From positions 4,520,501-4,584,500 of the forward strand of contig JAINUG010000048.1 of NCBI GenBank assembly GCA_029706075.1: a DNA stretch of 64,000 bases, in the 5' to 3' direction. The notes under the pieces were generated by a model that made no database searches, was not told where the DNA came from, and saw only the letters and a program-made list of their open reading frames with translations. A program made the position numbers and the translations under genes. The DNA is from Aldrovandia affinis. Lineage: Eukaryota; Chordata; Actinopteri; Notacanthiformes; Halosauridae. Positions 32,067 through 44,370 of this stretch are shown here, one piece after another. Position 1 is the first letter of the stretch. Every line of letters begins with the position of its first letter.

Positions 32067-34329
32067 CATCAAAAGTTGGCGCCCATCCTCACCTGTACAA
32101 CTCCATACTCAATTTTGGACTGCCTCAGAGCTGATTTATACATTCCCACATCTTTAATTCTGCACTCCATAGTGAAATCATGCATATTTCTCCACCACTG
32201 TCACTGCTCAAGTGAGCATTGAACCATTCAATTATATACCTTTCTGTACAATATTTTGGCTCCCCTAACCGTCTGCTCGTTTGCAGATATCTCTCCCTAA
32301 CAAGCTGAAAAGCAATATTCTGACAATGTTGAGCCAGAAGTTCTCTCCAGTGCACAAACCCTGACTTCAGCAACACTGTCACATTTAAAGATTCATTAGC
32401 AGCCTGCCTGATGATGGCGCTCCGGGAGTTACTGTGCAAGTTGAAGCGCTTATCCGCACATTCACTCAGTGAGCCAAATCAAATTTGTTTTTGTTGTTCC
32501 ACTCACAAAGAGGCAGGCGGTGCATAGGAATTTATGCCACGGCTGATTCCCCCATCTGAGAGAGTGGATTAATGTGTTCTGGTGCAGGGGGGGAGCAGGG
32601 TGAGGGATGGGGATGAGTGTAGGAGGCTCACAGGAGGAGAGGAAAGAAACAAAGAGATCCACCCAAATTCAGCTCAGGTCACCTTACACAGAAACCAGGT
32701 TACAGGATATCACACACCTGTGAGATGGTGTGCATGTGTGAGAGACTTTGTGTGTGAGTGTATGTGTGCATTCATGTGTGCGCACATGTGTGTACATTCA
32801 TTAATGTGTGTGGGCTGTGCCTGTGTAAGACTGCCTGTGCCTGTCTGTGTTTCAGGGGGTTGGTGTGAGTATGTGTGTGTCTGTGTGCACATACATTTTT
32901 GTGTGCCTGCGTGTATGTGTTTCTGTGTAATGTCTAGTGTATTCTGTTAAAACATGGCCACAGCCCATTCTGCATGCTTGTGGCTGACGTTCAGCAGGCT
33001 GGGAGCTGTGTGATAGACGTTATGCTCATTATGAAACAGTCATCTCAGGTCTTCACAGGACTCAGGGGGATGACAGCTCCACATTACACTGTAGGCACTG
33101 CAGGGAAAGGGAGAGGAGAGGGCCACAGACATGCTGGAGCAGTGACCTGCCATCCCAAAGTGCAATTCTTCCACACCAATGCCCTCTCACACCACCTCAC
33201 TCACAGGCAGAATCCCACCTGAATGTGTCTGGGACAGATAAATCCGTGTCTGGTGTTCAGGCAAACACAAAACACAAATAGCAGAAATGGTCTTTTGTGT
33301 TACCAAATATATTTATTTGTAAATATAGAAGAAAAAAAGAAGAAAAATCAAAGAACTTTAACATATACCAGCCCTTCCCCCAAATAAACTTTTATGGTAG
33401 TTGCCTGTTCCAGAAAAAAACTATGGGAGTTAAATAAGATATTTCAAGAAATACATAAGATGAGAGTATCTAATATATCTAAATAAACAAATGGAAAACC
33501 AATGTATGCATATGTGTACAAATATAAAAATAATGTGAATATAAGTCTGTGAGACTAATATAAATATTCAGTCTAAACACAGTGGGTAACCAGAGTTTCG
33601 AATTCATTAGCAGGCTCACTGGATGGACATGATGGTGCTCTGTAATTATAGGCACCTGGGCTGTGAAAAAATATATAATTTACATCTCCAATTATAAATC
33701 CCTGTTAAACAAAAATAAAAAAGTGTGAATGGCACCTAGGTGCTTTTTAGCACGGTTCAGACTGGTGTTTAGCACCCACCACTCTCAAGCTTTTAGTAGG
33801 GCAATGTGCTGCTGTTCTGTTTCCTCTCCTACTCTCTGCCTGCTATCTGTCCCACTAATTATAGCAAACACAATCTTCTTTCATTTGGAACATATACCCG
33901 GAGAGGAGAACTGTGTACTCATTCATCTGTCATGATTTCAAAATAGATAAAACAATGGATTTGACTGGTTTTTAATTTAGCACCAACAATTATGAACATA
34001 TTCAAAATACTCTTACTGTTGTGTTCCTGTATTTGAAAATGTCATCTTTTTTTCGATGGAAATTGCTTTGCTCAATACAATAGAATCCGTTACGGGCAAA
34101 TGAACAGATGGGCTCATGCAGGGCCCTATTGTATTGTGACTGTCTCTTGGGGACAGAGACCTAATGACCTCGGAATAACAGGGACAGTGGTTCAGATGTC
34201 ACTCTGGTGCCTGAAACTGCCCAGAGATACATGTCAAAGGATGGGTGGGTTGTAAAACCGCAACCACAGTCTCCAGGCTCACATGTGGGTGTGGGGTTCT
34301 TGGGGTATAAGGACAAGACGCACATTCAA
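32067..34329. other. no gene seen; degenerate TG-rich stretch
   Basis: 32725-32925 is rich in degenerate TG/TGTG words and yields spurious Cys/Val frames. The rest, including a homeobox-like ctgtaattatagg at 33640, is unannotatable by eye. Confidence 0.4.
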
Positions 34330-34458
34330 CACAGGGCCAAATGTGAGAGCTTTCTTGACAGGACAAACATCGGAACCAGCACCAAAGGTGAGAACTTTCC
34401 TGACAGGACACACATCAGATCCATTGCAGAGGGTGAGAGCTGTCTTGAGAAGATCTGA
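34330..34458. repeat. degenerate ~50-bp tandem repeat
   Basis: Three diverged units share aggtgagaactttcctgaca and the following ggacacacatc(a/g)ga (starts near 34340, 34387 and 34431). The plus-strand frame reads as imperfect peptide repeats (GENFPDRTHI, GESCLEK). The conserved phase may simply reflect the unit length near 48-51. No gene is implied. Confidence 0.6.
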
Positions 34459-35212
34459 TCCTGCATAAGTTGTAACCACTTTCTGATGAGAAGCATCACA
34501 AGTCCAGCTGAGGAGGCACCTGAATATGGTGCCTTGCGAACGCCTGAATCCAGTCCCGTGAATACATTTCTTTGTGTGGTCCGGGAAAGTTCAGCTGTGC
34601 CAGCTACTCCATGACCTGATCCACAGTGTTCAGTCCCGCAGCCATAGACATGAAAATAACTTATCTCACTTGTTCTGATAGAGTCCCGCTCTCCAGCCAC
34701 TCAACGGCAGCTCAATCGTCCTGAGTCCTGCTAGCCCATGGAAGGGTAACTTACTCTGACCATTAGATTTGAGTCCCTTCGTGCCCCAGTCTCCTCTGAA
34801 CCTCCACCACTGAGACTGGGTAACGAGTTGGAATTTCACCTTCCCCAACGCAGCTGACAAGCTGCAGCATGGATCCAGGACTGGTCCCCCTTGGAGTCAT
34901 TAAGTATTTACAATGTTGCTATCCTTTAAGAGACCATTGTAATGCATAACAAATGTATACAGTATACACAGCAGCCAATACAATTGTTTTAATGTGTGTT
35001 TACATTGTTTGACTAAGAGATATCATAAGTTATCTAGTGCAACTAACAGTAGCTAAAAACGCATTCGTTTAGCAAAAATGAACGAAACACCAGCTAAGAA
35101 ATTGAAATACAGCCAAAAAAAACCTCAGAAGAAAAGAGCTCATAGGGGAGAGCAACGTAGATTCTTGTGTTGTACAATGACATTCATTGTGGCCCAATAC
35201 ACAAGGCACTGA

Positions 35213-35560
35213 TATTTCTACACTTCCACTGCATCATACAATATACCGTGAAATGATACATCCTTTAATAGTAACCGCTGCTTCCCATTGCTTTGGAAGC
35301 TTGGGAGGGTGATGGCAAGAAAGTGGAGGGTGATGGCAAGCTGCTCTGCTTCATCCACTGGCTCACTGTGCATGTTTTGCTGTGTAATGAGCGGGGCCAC
35401 TTGATGAAGCAAGTCATCAAATGTCCTGGCAGACATATGGAAATACTGATGATGCTTTTCATTGTCAATTTCTCTCATCGGTACAATGAGAGAAACATAC
35501 TCTCGTCGTTATGCCAGGATACATTTAATGGTCTAATATACCATCTCTGTTGTTTAGTTT
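35213..35560 (-). pseudogene. PIF/Harbinger (HARBI1-like) transposase N-terminal fragment
   Basis: The minus strand encodes YFHMSARTFDDLLHQVAPLI, followed by AEQLAITLHFLA, the conserved N-terminal region before the DDE domain of Harbinger nucleases (pattern YF.MS...F..LL..V.P.I...E.LAITL.FLA). The DDE domain itself is absent. Further upstream on the same strand (35600-35660) an Arg/Gln-rich stretch may be the original N-terminus. The element's inverted repeats were not identified with confidence. Confidence 0.75.
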
Positions 35561-36044
35561 AGTTTATTTGACATTTCACTTTAAATAAAGACAATACATG
35601 GTTACATCCCGATGTACATGTTGGCGCCGCTGCCGCTGTTTCTGCCGTCTTCTCAAGATATCATCAAAACAACTTCCTCCACTGTTGCCATGTTTATTGT
35701 TATGTTGCTGGGCACAATCGGAAGTAGTTGTCAATGTATGCCGACCAGAGACAACTTTCTTTCAGCTCTGATCTGCCCCCTAGTGGTTATAGCTTTGAAA
35801 CATCCAGGCAGACAAAAAGTACGCAGTGGAGTATGTGAACAATGCTACTCGCGTTGTGTGCGCGTACACGTGATTAAGTGAAGTATATTTAAGCCCTTAG
35901 TCCTGAAAGACGGCCATAATACATGGTAAGAACAATCACAGTTCGCGCAAGAGATCAGTGCAGTTTTACAGCGATAGACATCGTTGTTGGCAGCTGCATA
36001 CCATACCTGTAACACTGGGAAGGAAAAGGTTAGTCCATTTTTTT

Positions 36045-36560
36045 ATTTTGAGGAGTAAGCAAGGATACATATACAAAAAGTATTGAACAAGTCGGCAGTG
36101 GTGATGACAATTGGCTAGATGTACAGAATTCAGTCGTAGTGGAGTCTGAAAAGGTGGGTTTTGAGTCTCTTGTGGAAGATCGCAAGTGATTCCGCGGTCC
36201 TGACCGATTGCGGAAGGGCATTCCACCACCGAGGGGTCAGGACAGAGAAGAGGCGAGGCCGCGAGGAGCGGCTGCTGGGCGCCTGGAGGGATGGGACAGT
36301 CAGTTTGCCAGAGGAGGCAGAGCGGAGGGGTCTGGCTGGGGTGTAGGGTGTGATGAGTGTCGGGAGGTAAGGGGGAACACTTCCTCTAGCCGCTTGATAA
36401 GCCAGCACCAGTGATTTCAATCTGACGGGTGCTGTGATGGGGAGCCAGTGCAGAGAGGAGAGTAGAAGCAGCAGCCTCTCCAGCAGAAAAACAGGCATTA
36501 TTGATACATTCCGGCCACCGCTTGGTAAGAGGAACTTTACAGTTGGCAACATCATGTAGA
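36045..36560 (-). pseudogene. L2/CR1-type LINE reverse transcriptase C-terminal end
   Basis: The 141-codon minus-strand frame contains SSLHWLPITAPVRLKSLVLA, VPPYLPTLITPYTPARPLRS, then RWWNALPQSVRTAESLAIF and KTHLFRLHYD, the highly conserved C-terminal segment after the RT of L2-clade LINEs (LHWLP...PPYL...Y.P.R.LRS...WN.LP...R...S...FK..LKTHLF). The RT core is missing, as in a 5'-truncated insertion. The UTR probably runs down to about 35950. Confidence 0.85.
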
Positions 36561-37685
36561 ATCAGTCTGTCCTTAGGGATTTCACCCTAAGGAACATTTG
36601 CCATTCTGAATTGGCTCCCCTTCCTCAGCAACAGTCCGAGCTCATGGTCAATACTGTGCAAAAGGAAAATGGAGGGAAATTGCTTCTGCCCTATGATTAA
36701 TGCTGCCCTGGGGGAACTCCAATAACATCACAATTGTTCTGATGTGATTACCACGTTATTCATTTCCTTTTTTTCCAATGGGACCACGGGACAGAGCCAG
36801 TCACATGGCTAATTTACACGTAATGCGAAATACGAAAATGAGTTCCAGAGGGTCTCCTAATCAAAACAAAATGCGTACGTGCAGAGAAGACAGCTTTTTT
36901 GTTATGAAGCCTGATGTGAAATGTGTGTTGAATGATAGTACATGACAGATAACCAAGCTTTGCTCTTGTCTCACTTTAATTACAGTAATTCTCTTTATAC
37001 CAGTCCATTATATGATGCTCTGGGTCCTGGAACTAAGAGAGTTCTGCTTATTGTCTGGTCTTCGCCCTTCCTTGCTTCTTTCGTTTAACTGTCTTGTTCT
37101 GAGCTCTCAACTGACTCCCTGGTCTTTTTTTTATTCACCTCAGCTCTTTATCTTAAATAATGTCATGTATGAGATTGTCGCCAATTGCTTGATTCTCTCC
37201 TTGTAACTCTGTGGCTGAATCTGAAACTGCGAAAGGGATGGGCTGACAGCATAATGGCACAGCTTCCTTTTCAAGATTTTGCCCTCTCTTAGAAAGACAA
37301 TTCTTTACAATTCACCCCTATGTTTTCTTTTCACTTATTTTCATATGAATTTGATGTATTTGCATGTGTCTTTGCACTATATTTTGTAAACATTGTATTT
37401 ATTGTAAGTACCTTGTACCTTAAAAGTCACCTTTTTCAAGGGAATCTACTGAGTGGAATATTCCATTTACTAATATTACTACTAATAATAATACTCATAA
37501 TATTATATTTATTATTAATCGTAATTTACGAATTGATTATTAGTTAAAGTAGAAGTAGTAGTATTAGTAGTAGAATCATAATATGATCATCATCATAAAA
37601 TTGAGGCCTATGTTTGCAATGAGGGATTGTAAAAACAAGAGTTACTTTGTATTTGTAACACCTAGTGTTGGAATAATGTGAAGTC
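36561..37685. other. no gene seen
   Basis: AT-rich DNA with irregular TTA/GTA-type simple sequence at 37470-37575. Confidence 0.4.
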
Positions 37686-37830
37686 AGGAGGCACCCCTGG
37701 CTGTTAGGTTGATCAATACCCCCCTTAGCCTTATACCTGGGGGGGCTGACTGATGGACCTCCAAGGCCAGATATCTGGCAAAGTGCACATCTTAAAAAGT
37801 ACTGGATTACCTGACAGCCAGGGTGCTTCT
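37686..37830. repeat. 145-bp foldback / MITE candidate
   Basis: Outer arms ggcacccctggctgttaggt (left) and the complement of acctgacagccagggtgctt (right, 37809-37828) pair at about 18 of 20 positions. The interior is 100 bp with a cctgggggggctg run. No target duplication was evident. Confidence 0.5.
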
Positions 37831-38689
37831 GAGTGCAACTCTTTTTCTAGGTTGTGGAGATACCTTGGTGGCTGTGAACCTGATGGTTTTCCTTCAAAAG
37901 CCATTGCAGAATTCCGAAAAATATTCCATGTGAAAATAGAAACAACATTACTCAGAAATAACATTGTCATCTCTGATGATATCCAATGTATGATGGGAGA
38001 CTGTAATATTTTTAATATATAATACCTTTTTCACTGTGAAAATTTGATATTCTTGTACCGTAATAATGTAACCCCCCCCTTCCGTAACAATACCATCTGA
38101 CTTTAGCAATAAACTTTCCACATTCTGAAAACTGGGGAGACTTATGCTCCAGGTCCAATGCTGCTGACATGTTTGGAAATGGGAGAGGGATTTGGTAGAT
38201 TTGGTAAATCCCTGTATGACAAGGAGCACACAATTATAAAGACTGGATTTGATCCTGTGGATTGTGGTGAAGTGGCCATAGGGAAGTGAGTTAGCTTGTA
38301 TGGGTCAGAATTCCATAAATCTCAAACTGGAACTGCCTCTCAAGGCAAAGGCCAAAGTGAAGAGTTACCCACAACCACAGCTCTGCATTTTCAATCCTTT
38401 TGTGATCCTTGATCCTTGAAAGGTGCAATATATATGAAAGTCAGTTCTCTGAGAGATTGGCAGTGATCCAGAGAGATATATTTACTTTACTCCAACGGAA
38501 TAAAACTATGTTAGCTTTTTCAGATGACATGTCAGTGGAGAGCTGACAGCATTGTGAGTTTGTTTTTCTTTATTACTATGGACACTATAACTACGGCAGA
38601 CTCGTTGCTTTACAAAGGCAGAAAAGCTTGTTCTATTTTGTGGCATCCCAAGGGGCAGGGCAAGGAAATGGCTGCCTGCCTCTTTAACT
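37831..38689. other. no gene seen
   Basis: No family motif. A C-run lies at 38071-38078. Confidence 0.4.
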
Positions 38690-39135
38690 CTTGGGAGCCA
38701 CTAAGGCCTAGAAGACCACAGTTCCCAGCAGCCTGCAGTCCCACACCTGAACCAAGTGAAGAAATGAGGACTGCGGCAGCTGAAGGCAATTTGGAAGTGT
38801 ATTATTAGTAAAGGACTGTTTTGTGTCATATGGGGAAGGAGCAGGTTGATGTTTTGGAGAGTGTTTGGAAGAATTGTTTTCTGGATTGCTGATTGTGTAC
38901 TGACTGTGGATTGATTGAGGAACTGCATTGGATTACAGACTTGGACAAAGAAACGGATTGTGGACTGTATGTGTTTGAGTTTCCCCGATTACCCATCCTT
39001 TTTTATGTTTTGTCAAGAATTGAGTTTAATAAAATTATTGTTTTGTTTAAAACACTGCCTCCTCCGGATATTCACTTGCCTGTGCCCTCCTGGTCCTGGA
39101 GTGTCACCCCACCCCAAGTGACACCACAATTTGTT
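38690..39135 (+). mobile_element. possible LTR-like fossil
   Basis: The block has dense tgtggattgattg-type repeats, an AATAAA box at ~39029, and then a gcctcctccggatattcac segment and a tgtgccctcctggtcctgg end, an order resembling U3-R-U5 of some fish Gypsy LTRs. Termini and target duplications were not identified, so this is weak. Confidence 0.3.
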
Positions 39136-41520
39136 CTGCATGGATTAGGCCAATGAAGAATATCTGATGACTGTGACTAGTATTAAATGCATGTTAACAA
39201 AACAATTGATTGTATACACATCTGTGTTTTATTTATGTTGTATTCATTCTTTCTATTAGTTGTGCTTAATAACCTTAAGAACATAACCTTTTTGTAAAAT
39301 TGTTATTATTTTTAATTTAAAAAACATTAATAATTCATCAATATGTGAAAATGAAGAAAATGAAGATGAAAAAATAATTATTGCATATGGCACTAACATA
39401 ACATAACTCCAGACCACAAAGCAAGGGTATTAACATGCAAATGGTCATATTAGCATGCAAATGGTCAATACGCCCTATTCAAAATAAATATTAAAAAATA
39501 ATATTCAGACATTTATTTTTTTAAATACCTTTTTTCATAAAATGCAAATTCGTTTTTAATTTTGACTTGCTGTATGTAAGTATATATGGATACCCTCTAC
39601 GAATAGAATATATTTGGCATAAAGGGAAGCTCAAATATTTTTAATACAACTGCAATGCAATGCTTGGAGCTTGTGTTAGATTACCTTGAGAACTGTTAAA
39701 AAAAAAAATAGAAATAAAGATATTGGGAAATTTTTAAAAAGTCCATAGGGTTAAACCGGATAAAAAAGGCATAAAATAAAAGATGGGGTGGTTTGATTGA
39801 TTTAATAAAAGCCGATGTGAATAGCAAAACCAGTACAATTGAAAGCTGAACAACACTGTTGTGTTGCAAAATCAATAGGTAATGCGTATGGAATTTAACA
39901 CCCCAAGCTGGTGAATGCCGACATTCAAACATTCATAAGCGTAGGCTACGCTTGGTCGTCTACTTGCATGAGAATCAAGACAGCAGTGTACCTTCGATGA
40001 GATTATGTCAGGAGTCCAGGTAAAATGATTATACATTGAACCATTATACAGTGTAGGCATTGTAAAGGTTTGATTTTAATAGTGCACCCTGACTGTTATA
40101 AATACAACCAGTATGACTGCACAAACTAAAATTGCACTATTTTGCATAATTACAAATGATCATTTCCAGACACAAAAACAAAATCTTTCAAGACGTGGAA
40201 AGCATTTAACTGCCTACGTGAAGGCAACATTGCCGATGGAAAAAGCACATTCATTATGGTCGGCCAGGTGAAAGTATGACTAAAGCTGCAAACACAATTA
40301 ATCACTTGCTGCGTGAAAGTATTACCATCGTTTCTACTGTTAGCAACACAGACAAAGATTGCTTACAGTCTATAGTACGGTCGTCGGTACGGATAAACCA
40401 TAAGTGGCTTTATTTCAAGGGCGTACCCACATATTTAAATGTTGGGGGGGGGGGGCATAATGAACGGGAATGTTTTATATCTACAAATTATTGGGGGAGG
40501 GACATTTATTTATATGCTTTATTTATTCTTTCATACGCCTAATTACTCAAAAGGCTGCACCTCGCTGAACAAGCAGCAGGTCACTGTTTGTTGGTGAAGT
40601 CAACTGCCATTGTTGATACTCAGTAAACTGGCCGCAGTCACACTAGGAAAGTAAGTGTGAACATGCCTTCTTGCTCATGACTTCAAAGGTGCCAATGCTG
40701 TGGACCACTCAGAGCCATGCTATTATTTACAAAAAAGGATTCGTACCAAAGCCATGAATTTATAATGCAGAATTGGAGGCCACAAACATGGCCAGGATAC
40801 AAACTCATCACCCCTTGGCAACATGCTAAGAAGAGGCGGACCTCATCCGTTCATGTCCTCAGAGTGTCCTTTATTTGTTCACAATTTTCACATATCTTTA
40901 TTCATTTGTTTTTTGCACCACAGAAGAATTAGTGCAATTCCCTTTAAGCATGCACTGCTGCACTGCACAACTGTTTAAAACTAAAAATATTTACGACTTC
41001 CTGGCACCCCCCCCTTGGTGCCTGCTGACAGCTGTCCCAGATACACCAATACAAAGATGTCTGCAAGCCATCCAGATATTGAAACTGAAAACATTTGGGG
41101 CTTTATCAAATAAAATGATACAAAATAGGTGCAAGTCAGAAAGATATCCGAGGCTTTAAATGGTAGGCTTTCAATGGTGAGAAACCGGCAAATTTTATTT
41201 ACTGAATGACCTTGAGTGCAGCCTGGGCTACTTTCATTCTCCTGTGCAGAGCTGACAGCCCTTGCTCTTTAGGCAGTGTGCTTTCTGATACCAAAGTCTC
41301 TGGCTGGTGGGAGTGAACTTTTGGCTTTTCAAGTGAAAACTTGGATATCTACAGTTAATTGAAAATGTGCTCATATCCTGGCAAAAATGTGGGCTCGCTC
41401 GTTTCCAAATTCATCATTTATTTATTGGCAGGAGTCAGAAGAGCATACAGAGAACGAGACAAGTCTCAGTTGTCCCGAGTGGTATGAAGACCTGCTGCAA
41501 TTATTTCTTCAAATGAGGTT
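39136..41520. other. no gene seen
   Basis: AT-rich DNA. At 40419 the string caagggcgtacccacatatt followed by a G-run resembles one hAT-type end, but no partner end was found. Confidence 0.4.
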
Positions 41521-41552
41521 CCCTCTCTCTCTCTCTCTCTCGCTCTCTCTCT
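41521..41552. repeat. (CT)n microsatellite
   Basis: About 16 CT units with one CG interruption. Confidence 0.95.
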
Positions 41553-41560
41553 GTAAATAT

Positions 41561-41795
41561 ACAGGGAACTGCCAAAATAATGCAAACACCAACATAAAGT
41601 GTCTTAATAGGGCATTGGGCCACTACGAGCTGCCAGAACAGCTCCAATGTGCCTTGGTATATATTCTACAAGTGTCTGGAGCTCTATTGGAGGGATACAA
41701 CACCATTCTTCCTTGATACATACATACATACAGGTAGCAGCCAAAAAGGTAGAAATACTGGATGAAATGAGAGCTTCCACAGAGGTGTTGTTCAT
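41561..41795 (-). mobile_element. Tc1-like (RSg-1-type) terminal fragment
   Basis: Plus strand cagggaactgccaaaataat is the characteristic element end. The minus strand encodes EEWCCIPPIELQTLVEYIPR, then AVLAARSGPMPY, the last residues of this transposase group. A second fragment with attcc/gcttccacagaggtgttg, pairing with the other end of the family, continues to ~41860. Most of the interior is missing. Confidence 0.75.
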
Positions 41796-41878
41796 GAGTT
41801 AATTAAAGAATTTCCATCCCAGACTGGGATGTTGGCAAACTGGCTTCTGTTGGCAAACTGGATGTCTGCACTCCATTG

Positions 41879-42215
41879 CAAGGTTTGTGATGTTCCCTTG
41901 TGTCTAAGTTGACCAGAAACTCTTTTGCAAGATTGTCGTTTTAATTTTGAATTTTTGTATATAGTTTGTGTGATGTTTTTACCGTTTTACAATGAATCTT
42001 CCAAAATGAAAAAACTCATTTTCACTCTCACTGCATGGGGAGTGCAAGGTTTGTGATGTTCCCTTGTGTCTACAGTTGACCAGAAACTGTTTTGAGAAGT
42101 GACACCAAAGACTGTGAAAGAACAGATTGTCTCACCATGTTTGAATTTTGAATTTTTTGTATATAGTTGGTGTGATGTTTTCAATGAATCTTCCAAAATG
42201 AAAAAAACTCATTTT
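41879..42215. repeat. imperfect direct duplication (~150 bp, two copies)
   Basis: Copy 1 (41879-42025) and copy 2 (42050-42214) share gtttgtgatgttcccttgtg, gttgaccagaaact, ttgaattttt(t)gtatata and caatgaatcttccaaaatga. Copy 2 has an extra ~25-bp insert (ccaaagactgtgaaagaac). The function is unknown. Confidence 0.85.
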
Positions 42216-42327
42216 CACATGGCTCACTGACTATTGCTTACTCTGATGGCTTTTGTCTTTGTCTGATGGCCGTTGAGAGAGAGATGGCCCATCTGACAGA
42301 TCTCACAGGTGTGGACAACCCTCAAGT

Positions 42328-42797
42328 GTTACCATTCAAGGGGGGCTGTTTGGCCAAGGGTGCCAATCCATCGCAGGGCACATACACCATTCACTCACAC
42401 ACTCATACCTACAGGCAATTTAGACCCTCCAAATAGCCTAACATGCATGTCTTTGGACTGTCGGAGGAAACCGGAGTACTCGGAGGAAACCCACGCGGAC
42501 ATGGGGAGAGCATGCAAACTCCACACAGAAAGGGATTTGAACCCGGGACCTTCTCAGTGCTATCCACTGCATCACTGTGCCGCCCACTACAGCTTGATGT
42601 ATATGCAACATATACTAGCTAGCTTCGTATTGCCAGCAACAGCAAAGATGTCATTCTCCTGGGTCTATGGGATATGTGAGTATGTTTCACATATGAAAGT
42701 TTTGTATCCCTGTGAAGGTGCATCTTTGCTACAAAATAAGCCCACACCTGTCATTCTCTGATAAGTATTGGCCAAACAGCCCCCCTTGAATGGCAAC
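42328..42797. mobile_element. TIR element (~470 bp) of uncertain superfamily
   Basis: A near-perfect inverted pair: accattcaaggggggctgtt then tggccaa on the left (42331-42357), and its complement on the right (42768-42794), with one mismatch in about 28 bases. No superfamily is assigned because the flanks give no clear target duplication. Almost the whole left interior (42358-42592) is a fragment of the RTE-like LINE tail, so either the LINE inserted into the element or the element captured it. Confidence 0.75.
42358..42592 (-). repeat. RTE-like LINE tail fragment inside the TIR element
   Basis: Starts at ccaatccatcgcagggcac, continues cctacaggcaatttagac, catgcatgtctttggactg, and ends with tatccactgcatcactgtg and ccgccc. 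It lacks the (CCAT)n/gccgctt part seen in the other copies. Confidence 0.8.
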
Positions 42798-43860
42798 CAG
42801 TGCCACCAGTAATATCATCATATGGTATGATCCAGGGGTATAATTGATACTACTTCCATCAATATATGCTGAAATTTGTCTAGGGTTCTAGCCAATGGGT
42901 TATTTTTTACAATGATATAAGGTTTCCTTTGGTTTTCATTAACTATCAGGAATGTCCTATGTGCAGATCGTGATGCCAATGAAGATGGATGCAATTGAAG
43001 AGAGTGCACAGACCTCAGAGTTTTGGAAAACCCCTTATAGTTTTCTCAGTTTAGTTGGATTTATTATTTGGTTTTACAATACCAACACCCCAAAGAAGAC
43101 TCGTTTCAATGGCTAGGATCCCATTTATGATTGGTGAGTAGCTACCGGTTAGCTAGTAGGTGGAAGTCTTGGCTCTGCCTCCAGAAGAGACACCTATCAA
43201 ATTCATATTCTGTAATGGAGACTGCTTCAATGACTGGCACAACCAAAATAACCTATAGCTTTTCTTGTGTTGCCTGACAAAAGAACACTGACACTGTAAA
43301 TAGTTTTGTGCAATGAGGGCAGACAATTGCCAGAAGTGTAATTTTGTCTTGGCAAAACAAATTTGTTATATTATTATAATAATTATATATAATTTATATT
43401 GGTGCAATATTTTGATATATTTTATTTATTTTGATCATTTTGACAGCTGTTTCTGTTTTGTTTTTTGATTTCTTTCTTTAATTTGATTTGGTAAATGCCT
43501 GTTGGTTACTTTTTTACCATTAGATAAAACAACTTCTGTTGCTATCTAATTCTTTGGTTTGACTTTAGTGTGTGTCTCATAGGCTATAACATGTTGTACT
43601 GTGATTCTCAGTGTTACAGAAGTGAATTGGGGAGACACTTTGAGCCATCACATTAATATCTGTTTTGTGAGCAATAATGATCCATAATAGTTTGGGTGAT
43701 TGAAACAGATTTAATGGTCATCAAAACGTTTTAGTATGTTTTCCAGTGTCACAGAAGTTAATAGAAATTATTGGGCCAATTTGTCCACCTTGGATAGGTT
43801 TTGAACCACTTGGAGACCACCGCTGACACTGCTCACTGAAAGGGCTCTAGTTCATGAGCC
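42798..43860. other. no gene seen
   Basis: AT-rich DNA without recognisable elements. Confidence 0.4.
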
Positions 43861-43884
43861 CTTGGGCTAGCAGTCTATTTTTTT

Positions 43885-44370
43885 TTGCACAGACTTAAAA
43901 AAACTGAAAATGTGGCCCCTTTGGATTTTTCTAAACTGAAAAAAAAAAATCTACACAACTTTGTATCTAGGGGACACAAAGCCTCCAAATCTACCATCAG
44001 ATGCCACCTCCTTGCCAATAGACAAGGGTTGCCAGAAAAAAATGGCTTTATTCAGGCTAATCAACAAAAATAACCATCTGGAGTGTGCTAAACAGCATTT
44101 TAATTCTGATTGGAACCGGGTGTTATGGTCTGATGAGAACAAAATTGAGCTTTTTGGCCATGCACACCAGCAGTGAGTTTAGTGTGGGAAGCAGGGTGTT
44201 TACATTGAAAGGAATGTCATACCTACAGTGAAATATTGTGGTGGGGCTTTGACGATATGGGGTTGTTTTGGATCTACTGGTCCTGGGGCTGTAGGTGAAT
44301 GGAGTCATGAACTCCAGCAAGTACCTAAACATTTTAGTCTAAAAACTGGCTCCCTCTGCCAGAAAACTGT
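43885..44370 (+). mobile_element. Tc1-like transposase relic
   Basis: Pieces in order: HHLLANRQGLPEKNG-like N-terminal sequence, then ECAKQHFNSDWNRVLWSDEN (44078-44140) with the D of the catalytic domain, then KQGVYIERNVIPTVKYCGG and ALTIWGCFGSTGPGAVGE (44190-44300). Frame changes and stops separate these blocks. The sequence belongs to a different Tc1 lineage from the 30.9 kb element. Confidence 0.85.

Noticed and set aside
35600-35660. Arg/Gln-rich N-terminus for the Harbinger fragment
   Set aside because: Too short and composition-biased to support as part of the gene.
40416-40460. hAT-like end caagggcgtacccac with G-run
   Set aside because: No partner end or 8-bp duplication was found.
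42309-42761. 150-codon frame
   Set aside because: Covers the TIR element and LINE tail; non-coding repeats.
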